6,955 bases of DNA from an uncultured Lentisphaeria bacterium (GTDB lineage: Bacteria; Verrucomicrobiota; Lentisphaeria; Victivallales; UBA1829), in contig CAJMAW010000147.1 in the NCBI GenBank assembly GCA_905211485.1, positions 1 through 6,955 of the forward strand, given 5' to 3'. A model generated the notes under the pieces. That model made no database searches. It saw only the letters and a list, made by a program, of their open reading frames with translations, and was not told where the DNA came from. The position numbers were made by a program, and so were the translations under genes. Shown piece after piece: positions 1 through 5,549 of this stretch (position 1 is the stretch's first letter; every line of letters begins with the position of its first letter).

Positions 1-259
1 TGGTCCCTTCTGCGACAGCCTGCGCCTTGAGTGCCGCCGCTGCCGCGATGGAAGAGAGTGTCAATCCTTTCAGGGCGTTCGCCATGGCCGTCCAGCCGGA
101 GACCAGCGCCGTTTTCACCGCTGCCGCCGCTTCGGCCGCAGCCTGTGCTTTCGTTGCGGCGGTTGCCGCGATGGCGGCTAAACTGAAGTTTTTCAGCGCA
201 TTTGTCATGACTCGCCATTTGGCTGCCAGTGCCGACTTCGCTGCCGCGGCGGCTTCGGC
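1..259 (-). repeat. 41-residue (123-base) tandem repeat inside the tape measure gene
   Basis: Unit 1 covers 259-137 and unit 2 covers 136-14 on the minus strand. Both begin AEAAAA, have a tryptophan at position 15, ALK at 21-23 and end in KAQA plus one residue. I count 25 identical residues of 41. A third copy seems to begin at 13 (AEGT), cut by the window edge. The DNA copies have diverged at many synonymous positions, so the duplication is not recent. Tape measure proteins often carry periodic helical repeats whose number tracks tail length. Confidence 0.8.
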
Positions 260-1720
260 ATTGCTCATCAGAATGATGCTTGCCCGCGCCCGGTTCGCGG
301 ATGTCGATGCAAGCCCCAAAGCCGCACAGAATTTTTCCGTACCGACCATCGCCGGAATCGCCGTATTGCGGTAGTCCGCGAACGACTGCGTCAACAGCGT
401 AAAGGAGGTCTTGAGTGCTGTCCCCTGTGCAATGGCCACCCCCTGAAGAAAGGTGAATCCCTTGATCGCCGTCTGAACTACGGCGATTCCGGCCGCCGCC
501 CCCTTGGCGGCAACTCCGATGGCAATCAGAACCACGGCAAGGCCGGCAGCCCCCGCCACCGTCACGGCAAAGGCTGTCACCAGCCCCTGATTCGCCTCAA
601 TCCATTGGGTGAAGGCGTTGATGACCGCCGTCACTTTGACTATCAGTGGCTGGAGAGTCGAATTCATCGCATCGGCAATCGCATTCATCGCTCCTTCCAC
701 TGCGGAAAGCAGAAGGCGGAATGCTCCGCCGAGTCCGGCATCCATCTTTTTGGCGGTGTCCGCCGCAACTCCTTCCACATCCTGGAGCTTGGCCAGCATC
801 GCATCCAGTTCATCGGTATTCGTCGTCAGCGTCAGTCCGGCAAGTGATCCGCGAATATCAAAGATATCTTCCGCAAACGCCAGCTTTTCAGCAGTGGGCA
901 TGGTGCTCATTGCCTTGGCGATGTCCCGCATGATCTCCGCCATTTTGCGGAGATTCCCGTTTGCGTCGACTGTTTCCACGCCCACGGAACGGAGCTGATC
1001 CTGAACTTTCACCTTGGCAAACTGCGAGAAACTCTTGCGCAGAGCCGTTCCGGCGAGAGATCCTTTGATGCCCATGTTCGCAAGAACCGCGATCGCCGCA
1101 CTGGTTTCCCGAATCGACTCTCCGGCGGCCGCCGCCTGCGGTCCGCCCATTTTCAACGCCTCAAAGAGGTCAATCAGTGTCTGTGCCGAACTGTTCGCAG
1201 TGACCGTGAGAACATCGGCGACGTCACTCATCTGTGACGCTTCAATGCCGAAGATCCGCATGCTGTTCGCGGCGATGTCGCCCGCTTCCGCAAGTTCCGT
1301 TCCCGTTGACCGGGCAAGATTCAGCACCGCATCGATGGATGCCTGGATTTCCGTCGGGGAGAAACCCATTCGTCCCAGCGAAACCATCGCATCCGCGGCC
1401 TGCTGCGCGGTATAGGAGGTGTCACGTCCGAGACGCTGCGCGGTCTTGGTCAATGCCTTGAAATCGGCGTCGGTCGCCTGGGTAACCGCCTGCACAAGAC
1501 GCATGCTGTCATCGAATCCGGCGAATGACCGGGCCGCCATCACCAACGGTGCGGCCATTGCGCCCGAGAGCATCAGGAGATCTTTCCCGACATTCGTACA
1601 GGTTCTTCCAAAGTTTTGCAGCTGAGCCTGGGCGCTCGTCAGATTCCGCTGAAGTTTGCTGGTCTCGGCGGTTACCTCGACATATGCCCGGCCTGCTCGG
1701 ATATTGCTCGATAGGGACAT
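1..1720 (-). CDS. phage tail tape measure protein, N-terminal 573 residues (3' end beyond window)
   Basis: The tape measure sets tail length and is packed inside the tail tube. The frame is open from an ATG at 1720 to the left edge, so the C-terminus is missing. Residues about 45-235 look like the conserved tape-measure core (TP901 type): a hydrophobic lead-in, then FDDSMRLVQAVTQA (69-82), TAQQAADAM and LGRMGFSPTEIQASID, then alternating alanine/glycine-rich helices to KGSLAGTALRKSFSQFA (219-235). Residues about 300-360 are likely coiled coil, and 381-416 is a long hydrophobic stretch that could cross a membrane. From residue 488 a 41-residue alanine-rich unit repeats. The start is supported by AAAGG at 1733-1729, eight bases before the ATG. 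The upstream neighbour on this strand is the tail chaperone, but an opposite-strand toxin-antitoxin cassette lies between them. Family assignment is confident; the exact subfamily is not. Confidence 0.9.
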   Translation of the reverse strand, partial: MSLSSNIRAGRAYVEVTAETSKLQRNLTSAQAQLQNFGRTCTNVGKDLLMLSGAMAAPLVMAARSFAGFDDSMRLVQAVTQATDADFKALTKTAQRLGRDTSYTAQQAADAMVSLGRMGFSPTEIQASIDAVLNLARSTGTELAEAGDIAANSMRIFGIEASQMSDVADVLTVTANSSAQTLIDLFEALKMGGPQAAAAGESIRETSAAIAVLANMGIKGSLAGTALRKSFSQFAKVKVQDQLRSVGVETVDANGNLRKMAEIMRDIAKAMSTMPTAEKLAFAEDIFDIRGSLAGLTLTTNTDELDAMLAKLQDVEGVAADTAKKMDAGLGGAFRLLLSAVEGAMNAIADAMNSTLQPLIVKVTAVINAFTQWIEANQGLVTAFAVTVAGAAGLAVVLIAIGVAAKGAAAGIAVVQTAIKGFTFLQGVAIAQGTALKTSFTLLTQSFADYRNTAIPAMVGTEKFCAALGLASTSANRARASIILMSNAEAAAAAKSALAAKWRVMTNALKNFSLAAIAATAATKAQAAAEAAAAVKTALVSGWTAMANALKGLTLSSIAAAAALKAQAVAEGT

Positions 1721-1738
1721 TTTTTCAGCCTTTTTTGG

Positions 1739-1767
1739 TTTTACCACTTGAAAAAAAAGTGATAAAA
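1739..1767. promoter_or_regulatory. candidate palindromic operator of the toxin-antitoxin cassette
   Basis: This is an imperfect inverted repeat with 11-base arms at 1739-1749 and 1757-1767, one mismatched pair and a 7-base spacer. The core half-sites read CACTT and AAGTG. It covers the -35 element of the toxin promoter, where binding by the HTH antitoxin would block RNA polymerase. Autorepression by the antitoxin is normal for type II modules. That this palindrome is the actual site is inference, and AT-rich DNA makes chance palindromes common. Confidence 0.45.
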
Positions 1768-1776
1768 AGTTATATT
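1748..1776 (+). promoter_or_regulatory. sigma70-like promoter of the toxin-antitoxin genes
   Basis: TTGAAA at 1748-1753 and TATATT at 1771-1776 are separated by 17 bases. Each hexamer differs from the sigma70 consensus at one position. It lies 23 bases before the toxin ATG in a strongly AT-rich spacer, so transcription would begin only about 15-17 bases before the toxin gene. It allows the cassette to be expressed independently of the late phage operon, which runs the other way. Confidence 0.6.
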
Positions 1777-1799
1777 TAATTATAAACGCAGGAGTCCAT

Positions 1800-2066
1800 A
1801 TGCCGTGGATTGTTACTTATAAGCGAAAACAGGAACGAAGTTTGCAAAAACTTCCCCGTGAAGTTCAAGCACTGTTTCAAGCTCTGGTAAAAGATCTTGA
1901 AACAACTGGACCGGAACAGCCCACATGGCGGAACTATTCCAAGCTCGGCGGCAATAAATATCATTGCCATCTGAACTACAGTTACGTCGCATGCTGGATC
2001 AACAACAATGGAACTTTAACCATCGAGGTGTACTATGTTGGCAGTCGTGAAAACGCCCCATACTGA
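1800..2066 (+). CDS. RelE/ParE-superfamily toxin (HigB-like), type II toxin-antitoxin module
   Basis: This 88-residue basic protein resembles the small RelE/HigB translational-repressor toxins, which cut mRNA on the ribosome. Visible marks are the N-terminal strand WIVTYKRK, a helical LPREVQALFQALVKDLE segment, the WRNYSKLGG turn (43-51), a YHCHL strand (54-58), the core strand YVACW (62-66) and a C-terminal IEVYYVGSRENAPY (75-88). A strand-rich C-terminus ending in this motif is typical of one subfamily paired with Xre antitoxins. The length is normal for a complete toxin. AGGAG at 1790-1794, five bases before the ATG, fixes the start. The 3' end overlaps the antitoxin start by 32 bases, so the two are translated together. 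I cannot identify catalytic residues with certainty, and activity is inferred from family resemblance. Confidence 0.85.
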   Translation: MPWIVTYKRKQERSLQKLPREVQALFQALVKDLETTGPEQPTWRNYSKLGGNKYHCHLNYSYVACWINNNGTLTIEVYYVGSRENAPY

Positions 2067-2391
2067 AATTTCCATTCACGGAGATGGAAGCGCCAGAATT
2101 TTGGAGTATCTCAAGCAACAGTTCCAGATTGAAGTCCTCGCTGCGGACGATGATGAGACGCTTGTTAATATCCGTGACAGTGAATATTGGAAAACAGAGG
2201 TTACTCCGGGAACTCTTCTTACGGGATTTCGTCTGAAGCATGGTTTGACTCAAAACGAGCTGGCGGAAAAATCCGGTGTTTCGCAGGTAATGATCAGTGA
2301 TTATGAAACGGGGAAAAGAAAACTTTCTCAAAAGGCCGCATTGAAATTTGCCGCCGCATTGAATGAGGCTCCGGAAAAGTTCTTTCCCTAA
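2035..2391 (+). CDS. Xre-family HTH antitoxin (HigA-like)
   Basis: This 118-residue protein is the partner of the upstream toxin. Residues 1-30 form a short strand and helix (TEISIHGDGSARILEYLKQQF). Residues about 38-60 are an acidic linker. Residues about 61-117 are a classic Cro/C1-type helix-turn-helix: GFRLKHGLTQNELAEKSGV, then SQVMISDYETGKRKLS, then AALKFAAALN. Such antitoxins neutralise the toxin and repress their own promoter; the palindrome at 1739-1767 is the obvious candidate site. GAGGTG at 2025-2030 lies four bases before the ATG, inside the toxin gene. An in-frame GTG at 2047 is a weaker alternative start. The HTH lies at the C-terminal end, with the presumed toxin-binding part before it. 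The stop lies 12 bases from the convergent end of the tail chaperone frame. Confidence 0.88.
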   Translation: MLAVVKTPHTEISIHGDGSARILEYLKQQFQIEVLAADDDETLVNIRDSEYWKTEVTPGTLLTGFRLKHGLTQNELAEKSGVSQVMISDYETGKRKLSQKAALKFAAALNEAPEKFFP

Positions 2392-2403
2392 CTCATTTTG
2401 TAA

Positions 2404-2694
2404 TCACTTTTTGACAAAGACGTCCCGCAGAACGGAAAGCGGCGCTTTCAGGAAGGCCTTTTCTTTCACGGTATACGGGTTGAAATCTTCCGCTTTTACC
2501 GCCTTGTTCTTCTTCGGATCGCGCATCAGGTTGACGATGAGCGCCATCAGGCTTGCAGTCTGCTCCCATTCAAAGCGCCCCCGCGCATCCGCGAGGGCGG
2601 CGAGTTCCCGAAGCGTCAGGGGGTCGGGATTGACTCCGGCGATTCCGGCGAGACGGAGGATGAGATCGTCAATTGATTGAGGGCCTGATCGATT
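2404..2694 (-). CDS. tail assembly chaperone C-terminal extension (GT-like), read by -1 frameshift
   Basis: This frame is open in -1 relative to the upstream chaperone and continues past its stop to a TGA at 2406-2404. From 2673 it encodes 89 residues: IDDLILRLAGIAGVNPD, then LTLRELAALADARGRFEWEQ, then a hydrophobic helix and RDPKKNKAVKAEDFNPY. It looks like a genuine, conserved-type phage protein and not noise. No ATG, GTG or TTG lies in its N-terminal part; the first in-frame ATG is internal and would leave only 47 residues. Lambda-type phages make a fused chaperone from this position, just before the tape measure gene, by -1 slippage. Slippage at the A6 run (2698-2693) would give a fusion of about 239 residues. 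Initiation at ATT 2673 is the alternative. The coding call is firmer than the mechanism. Confidence 0.7.
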   Translation of the reverse strand, partial: NRSGPQSIDDLILRLAGIAGVNPDPLTLRELAALADARGRFEWEQTASLMALIVNLMRDPKKNKAVKAEDFNPYTVKEKAFLKAPLSVLRDVFVKK

Positions 2695-3122
2695 TTTTCG
2701 TCGAATGCCGGATCCTCGAGAAGTTCCGTCAGCGCCTGCTTGCTTCGCGCCTCGAAGCGGCGGCTCGCGTCGAGGATCTTCCGCAACACCTTTCGCTTCG
2801 CCTCGGGGAAAAAATCAATGATCTCGTCCAGCAGTGCCGTCGCGGCCAGCTCAATGGCGTCGCCTGCCATGGCGCGGCCGAATTCCTCGTCGGTAATTCC
2901 CTTGGTGTCCGCCTCGGGCTTGCAGACCGCAAAAAGCACATCGACCAGAAGAACGGGATCGGCCGCAAGACGCTCCAGCAGTCCGACGTTCGGCGTTTTC
3001 CCGCTCTCCATGGTGATGATATTTGCCAGATCCACACCGCAGAGGGCGCGTACCCGTTTGATCGTGCCGACCGTGACCGAGAGCGTCCAGGTTCGGCCGG
3101 TATTGTCCGTGAAAGTTTTCAT
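2616..3122 (-). CDS. tail assembly chaperone (gpG-like)
   Basis: This 168-residue protein lies directly between the tail tube gene and the tape measure gene, the standard place for the chaperone that coats the tape measure before the tube polymerises around it. It starts MKTFTDNTGRTWTLSVTVG, a short strand-rich N-terminus seen in related phage proteins, followed by helical segments (LLERLAADPVLLVDVLFAVC, residues 48-67; ITDEEFGRAMAGDAIELAATALLDEI). The last 20 or so residues are Ser/Pro-rich (SVSPESPESIPTP), which suggests a tail that is not the main fold. AAGGAG at 3138-3133, ten bases upstream, supports the ATG. The end of the gene overlaps a second coding frame in -1. The role is inferred from position, size and the overlapping frame; the resemblance in sequence is moderate. 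Confidence 0.75.
   Translation of the reverse strand: MKTFTDNTGRTWTLSVTVGTIKRVRALCGVDLANIITMESGKTPNVGLLERLAADPVLLVDVLFAVCKPEADTKGITDEEFGRAMAGDAIELAATALLDEIIDFFPEAKRKVLRKILDASRRFEARSKQALTELLEDPAFDEKIDQALNQLTISSSVSPESPESIPTP
2693..2698 (-). other. candidate slippery A6 run for -1 frameshifting
   Basis: The zero-frame codons here are GAA AAA ATC, containing six consecutive A. A lysyl-tRNA on AAA can re-pair after a one-base backward slip, but the following ATC to AAT shift pairs poorly, so this is not a canonical X-XXY-YYZ heptamer. It is the best candidate I see upstream of the conserved part of the -1 frame. I found no convincing downstream stem-loop. The run is also a plausible place for a sequencing or assembly indel. 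Confidence 0.35.
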
Positions 3123-3176
3123 GTGTCAGTTGCTCCTTGGATGATTGATTGCCTGCATACGGGGAAACGGATGCTC

Positions 3177-3608
3177 TTATCCGCCGACACCGCCACCGCT
3201 CGTCCACTGCGGCGCACGTTCCGAGGCCGTGGGTTTGGCGGTGACGCTCACAGAAAGCGCCTCCTCCAGAGGCTGTTCAATCGAAAAACCGGTGATGGAG
3301 AAGTCCGCGTCAAGACCGGTTCCGTTGCCGTCCGTGACAAACAACGCCATCGGCGTGTTGTTGAAGTAGGCGTCGGCAAAGGCGTTGTAGTCCTCATCCT
3401 CCGTGTCATAGAGAATGTTGAACTCAAGCGACGCCTCTTTCAAAGTCGCGACCGACGCCCGCCACCCCTTCGTGGCCCGCGTCGTGACATCAGCCTCGCC
3501 TGACTCAAGATTCAAAGTCAAATCCTTGACGTTTTTGACCTCGGTCGAGCCGGTCGAACCGGCGGGGCCGCGCATCAGAATTGCATCAAGGCCCAGTACA
3601 ATAGCCAT
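3177..3608 (-). CDS. major tail tube protein
   Basis: This 143-residue protein fits the phage tail tube family, whose hexameric rings stack to form the tail. It begins MAIVLGLDAILMRGPAG. It has a beta-rich central part (VKDLTLNLESGEADVTTRATKGWRA at about 27-51, split here by short turns) and then ASLEFNILYD, followed by a helix with DYNAFADAYFNN. The FSITGFSIEQPLEEALSVSVT stretch near the end matches the pattern of tail-tube beta-strands. It ends in a flexible SGGGVGG. The start is fixed by AAGGAG at 3621-3616, seven bases before the ATG. The next gene downstream is the tail chaperone, and the gene upstream is the tail completion protein, 14 bases away, which agrees with this role. Confidence 0.85.
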   Translation of the reverse strand: MAIVLGLDAILMRGPAGSTGSTEVKNVKDLTLNLESGEADVTTRATKGWRASVATLKEASLEFNILYDTEDEDYNAFADAYFNNTPMALFVTDGNGTGLDADFSITGFSIEQPLEEALSVSVTAKPTASERAPQWTSGGGVGG

Positions 3609-3622
3609 AAAAAATCTCCTTG

Positions 3623-4009
3623 TTATTTTTTGACAGAATTTTCCCAGAGTGCCGGGAGTTTCGGAAGCGTCTTTTCCAGAGTCGGACCCATGAGCGGCCG
3701 TCTGGGATAGCGCCGTTTGCGGTAAATTCCGCCGAATTCATGCGCAGTCATCGCTGTTCCGATGAAGGACTCCGCCGGTCCGATTACAACGGACTGGCGC
3801 TGTTTTTCCACACCGAACAGCAGAGAATGTTTCAGTAGTCCGCGCCGGGTGTTCGGCGGTGTGCCGGGCATGGAGGCCTTCTGACTCTGTGAGACCCGGT
3901 TGCGGGCGGATTTCCGGATGTAAGCTCCCGCGCGCCGCAGTGCTGTTATATTGCCGCCTTGAACGGCAAGCAGGATCCGCCTGTCGTCAAATTCAATTCG
4001 GCATTTCAC
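3623..4009 (-). CDS. HK97-gp10-like tail completion / head-tail joining protein
   Basis: This 128-residue basic protein resembles the HK97-gp10 group. It has an N-terminal alpha/beta part with many arginines (ALRRAGAYIRKSARNRV, 23-39), a loop with PGTPPNTRRGLLKHSLLFGV, a strand VVIGP, and the characteristic late stretch AHEFGGIYRKRRYPRRPLMGP before a C-terminal helix. Members sit at the neck between head and tail. The start is GTG, not ATG: it overlaps the TGA of the upstream gene as GTGA (4009-4006). There is no clear Shine-Dalgarno, so translation is probably coupled to the gene upstream. An ATG five bases further in is out of frame. Confidence 0.78.
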   Translation of the reverse strand: MKCRIEFDDRRILLAVQGGNITALRRAGAYIRKSARNRVSQSQKASMPGTPPNTRRGLLKHSLLFGVEKQRQSVVIGPAESFIGTAMTAHEFGGIYRKRRYPRRPLMGPTLEKTLPKLPALWENSVKK

Positions 4010-4401
4010 GATTTCAACACTTTGAATACGAGTTCAATGACGCTGGTGAACTGCCCCCGCTCACGCAAATGCTCCGGGCTGTAGATGGGGTTGTAGATGA
4101 CCGAAACACAGGTCCCTCCGGCAAGTTTCCGGTTCAGGAAGCCGAGTCCGAGTTTTTCCGCAAAGCGCAGCATTCCATCAAGCTCATCTTCCGTGCATCT
4201 TTTCAATATGCCGATCTGCACTTTCGGCAGTTCTTCATGTGCCGCGCGGGAAAGTGTCTTATACTGTGTTCCGGCCGGAACGACAACGATCCGCAGATCA
4301 TCCAGATCACGCAATTCAAACTCCGGGAAATAAAGCAGCTCGGCTTTATATTCCCTGAGTTCCTCCGCGACCGCGCGCGCCAGGGTCAGAATGTCGCTCA
4401 C
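4006..4401 (-). CDS. tail-terminator-like neck protein (conserved phage protein)
   Basis: This 131-residue protein lies between the head-joining genes and the gp10-like gene, where a tail terminator or neck protein is expected. It shows an N-terminal helix (ILTLARAVAEELREY), a strand-rich middle (DLDDLRIVVVPAGTQYKTLSR, 32-52), VQIGILKRC, a helix ELDGMLRFAEKLG, and a C-terminal YSPEHLRERGQFTSVIELVFKV. An alpha/beta fold with a final strand after a 'QFTSV' turn is familiar from phage proteins at this position, but I cannot name a family with confidence. The start is GTG at 4401, set by a strong GGAGG at 4412-4408, six bases away, whose site overlaps the preceding gene's stop codon. Confidence 0.6.
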   Translation of the reverse strand: MSDILTLARAVAEELREYKAELLYFPEFELRDLDDLRIVVVPAGTQYKTLSRAAHEELPKVQIGILKRCTEDELDGMLRFAEKLGLGFLNRKLAGGTCVSVIYNPIYSPEHLRERGQFTSVIELVFKVLKS

Positions 4402-4404
4402 TCT

Positions 4405-4641
4405 TCACCTCCGTATGAATTCCATGATGATATTGCCAACCGCCGCGAGAAGCGCGATCAGCGCCGCCGCCAGCGATGAGAGCATCGTTTTCTGCAGATC
4501 CGCCGCAGGTTTGCACGGCGGATAGTGATGCTGTCCTTCGGAGAAATGCATACTCAGCATTCCCCGCAGTTCCGCGATATCCAGCCGCGCCTGATTGAGT
4601 TCATGCCACAAGTCGCGATGATCCGGGGTATCAGGCATCAT
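4405..4641 (-). CDS. small coiled-coil and single-membrane-span protein, unknown function
   Basis: This protein has 78 residues (77 from the second Met). Residues about 10-33 form a probable amphipathic helix or coiled coil (LWHELNQARLDIAELRGML). A short histidine/proline loop with HHYPPCKP (38-45) follows. Residues about 53-75 are one hydrophobic membrane segment with LAAALIALLAAVGNII, ending in positive IRR. The layout resembles XhlA/holin-accessory proteins, but the location among head-tail genes is unlike a lysis cassette. Two ATGs stand side by side. The second, at 4638, has GGAGG (4649-4645) at six bases, the same spacing as the next gene, while the first has only three, so I prefer 4638. 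The upstream TGA overlaps both ATGs. Confidence 0.65.
   Translation of the reverse strand: MMPDTPDHRDLWHELNQARLDIAELRGMLSMHFSEGQHHYPPCKPAADLQKTMLSSLAAALIALLAAVGNIIMEFIRR
4498..4523. repeat. 8-base perfect inverted repeat inside the small membrane-protein gene
   Basis: The arms ATCCGCCG (4498-4505) and CGGCGGAT (4516-4523) pair perfectly around a 10-base loop. They encode part of the HYPPCKPAAD loop. The same heptamer ATCCGCC/GGCGGAT forms the hairpin at 5550-5568. GC-rich codon use makes such pairs fairly likely, and no function is evident. Confidence 0.4.
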
Positions 4642-4988
4642 GCACCTCCGATTTCCTTTGTGTGAATTCTCCGCAGGATCCGCCCGGTTCCGGACCAGCG
4701 CCAGACTGCCTCGCCGTTCGGCGCAAGAACTTCATAGCGGAGTCCGGCATGGAGAATCACATCTCCGCGCTCCGGATCATCCGGCAGATCCTCCGCCGCG
4801 ATCAGAAAATCGCGCGTCTCCGTCCGGATGGTCACGCCGTATTCATTTTCCGCACGGAACAGCGTCCGTCCCAGCGTCGCCGGGATGTTCAACGTTTCGC
4901 CATCCCGGCGCTGGTAGACAATCGGAACGGAGAGCTCCCGGATCCGCTGGGATTCCAGCCATTCGGCTGCGTTCTCCAGCAGTCCCAT
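4638..4988 (-). CDS. head-tail joining (stopper/connector) protein
   Basis: This 116-residue protein follows the capsid and decoration genes, as expected for the small adaptor that joins the portal to the tail. It has an N-terminal helix (LLENAAEWLESQRIREL), then a beta-barrel-like series: VPIVYQRRDGETLNIPATLG, YGVTIRTETRDFLIAAEDLP, then PERGDVILHAGLRYEVLAPNG and the end WRWSGTGRILRRIHTKEIG. The 'DFLI..ADLP..P.RGD' turn followed by 'RYEVLAPNGE..WRW' is a pattern I recognise from phage connector-type proteins. The ATG overlaps the preceding TAA by one base (TAATG), with no strong ribosome site, so translation is probably coupled to the decoration gene. Confidence 0.68.
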   Translation of the reverse strand: MGLLENAAEWLESQRIRELSVPIVYQRRDGETLNIPATLGRTLFRAENEYGVTIRTETRDFLIAAEDLPDDPERGDVILHAGLRYEVLAPNGEAVWRWSGTGRILRRIHTKEIGGA

Positions 4989-5512
4989 TATTCACTGGCG
5001 ATGATGCCGACCGCGCGGAGTGCGGCAAGAATCGTGTTGGTCTTTTTCGTCAGCGAGGCAATCGCGTGTTTGCAGTCACACCCGCTTTCACAGGCGAGAA
5101 CGGGAATCGTGTCGGACGGAGTTCCGCCCGAATTGTCGGTCAGATCCGTGATCGGATCGCCCGCGGCAAAGGTCGTCGCAAGGCTGTACGGGGCGTTGAG
5201 AAGCACTCGAACCGTATCGTCGGCCGCCTCCGCAGCCGCAATGGCCTTGCCGAGGTAGTGGTTCGATCCGCTGACCGTGGTCGCCTTCTTCGCTCCCGCG
5301 TCCCAGTAGACCGTTGAGCCGGAAGGAATCGCGCCCTCCGCTTTCACAACATCGAACACCCCGACCACTGCAAGACTGCCGAGGGTATTGGCTTCGATAT
5401 CGAGCCGGGCGATCCCGATCAGATCCGCGATGATGACCACATCTCCTGCGGCAACCGCCTCCGCCGGACGGTAATCAATGGCGTCACCCTTCTGAACATA
5501 GCGTGCAAGCAT
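4988..5512 (-). CDS. DUF2190-type capsid decoration / head-fibre protein
   Basis: I start this protein at MLARYVQKGDAIDY (174 residues), not at an upstream GTG/ATG-like position in frame up to 5560: AAGGAG at 5528-5523 precedes this ATG by ten bases, and DUF2190 proteins begin this way. Residues 1 to about 113 show the DUF2190 pattern: GDAIDYRPAEAVAAGDVVII, then IGIARLDIEANTLGSLAVVG, IPSGSTVYWD, KKATT and ending DTVRVLLNAPY. Such proteins bind the outer capsid surface. The C-terminal 60 residues add DPITDLTDNSGG, then VLACESGCDCKHAIASLTKK and ILAALRAVGIIA, which resembles the helical tail of head-fibre proteins. The three cysteines (C-x4-C-x-C) are unusual. Confidence 0.8.
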   Translation of the reverse strand: MLARYVQKGDAIDYRPAEAVAAGDVVIIADLIGIARLDIEANTLGSLAVVGVFDVVKAEGAIPSGSTVYWDAGAKKATTVSGSNHYLGKAIAAAEAADDTVRVLLNAPYSLATTFAAGDPITDLTDNSGGTPSDTIPVLACESGCDCKHAIASLTKKTNTILAALRAVGIIASE

Positions 5513-5522
5513 TGTAAAAAAT

Positions 5523-5528
5523 CTCCTT
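5523..5528 (-). promoter_or_regulatory. ribosome binding site deciding the decoration-protein start
   Basis: AAGGAG lies ten bases before the ATG at 5512. The same AAGGAGATTTTTT sequence stands before the tail tube gene (from 3621). Using the longer upstream frame would place this site inside coding sequence. Confidence 0.7.
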
Positions 5529-5549
5529 GAATTGAGTTTGAAAGTGAGA

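Larger units (their letters stand above)
1754..2412. repeat. 10-base inverted repeat bracketing the toxin-antitoxin cassette
   Basis: AAAAAGTGAT at 1754-1763 is matched by its exact complement ATCACTTTTT at 2403-2412. The two copies flank both genes; the right copy includes the stop codon of the chaperone extension frame. This could be a trace of insertion, a shared binding half-site or chance in AT-rich DNA. No transposase or target duplication is visible. Confidence 0.35.

Noticed and set aside
27..1779. Several plus-strand frames of 68-133 residues opposite the left-edge region
   Set aside because: They are shadows of the tape measure gene, which is continuous from 1720 to the edge and accounts for the whole region.
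1776..2331. Minus-strand frames of 64 and 110 residues under the toxin-antitoxin genes
   Set aside because: They have no family resemblance, and the plus-strand genes have a promoter, ribosome sites and clear toxin and HTH antitoxin patterns.
2616..2622. C-CCC-TGA at the chaperone stop codon as the frameshift site
   Set aside because: A -1 slip here would reach the right frame, but it would discard the conserved-looking part of the -1 frame that lies before the stop (from 2673), so an earlier site or separate initiation fits better.
2673..3503. 276-residue open frame on the plus strand
   Set aside because: It lies opposite the chaperone and tail tube genes, which have family resemblance and ribosome sites. 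The frame shows no recognisable domain and is a by-product of GC-rich codon use.
3859..5317. Long plus-strand frames of 206 and 225 residues at 3859-4479 and 4640-5317
   Set aside because: Both are antisense to coupled phage genes with overlapping starts and stops. Their composition (Arg/Ser/Pro-rich, no domain pattern) is typical of shadow frames.
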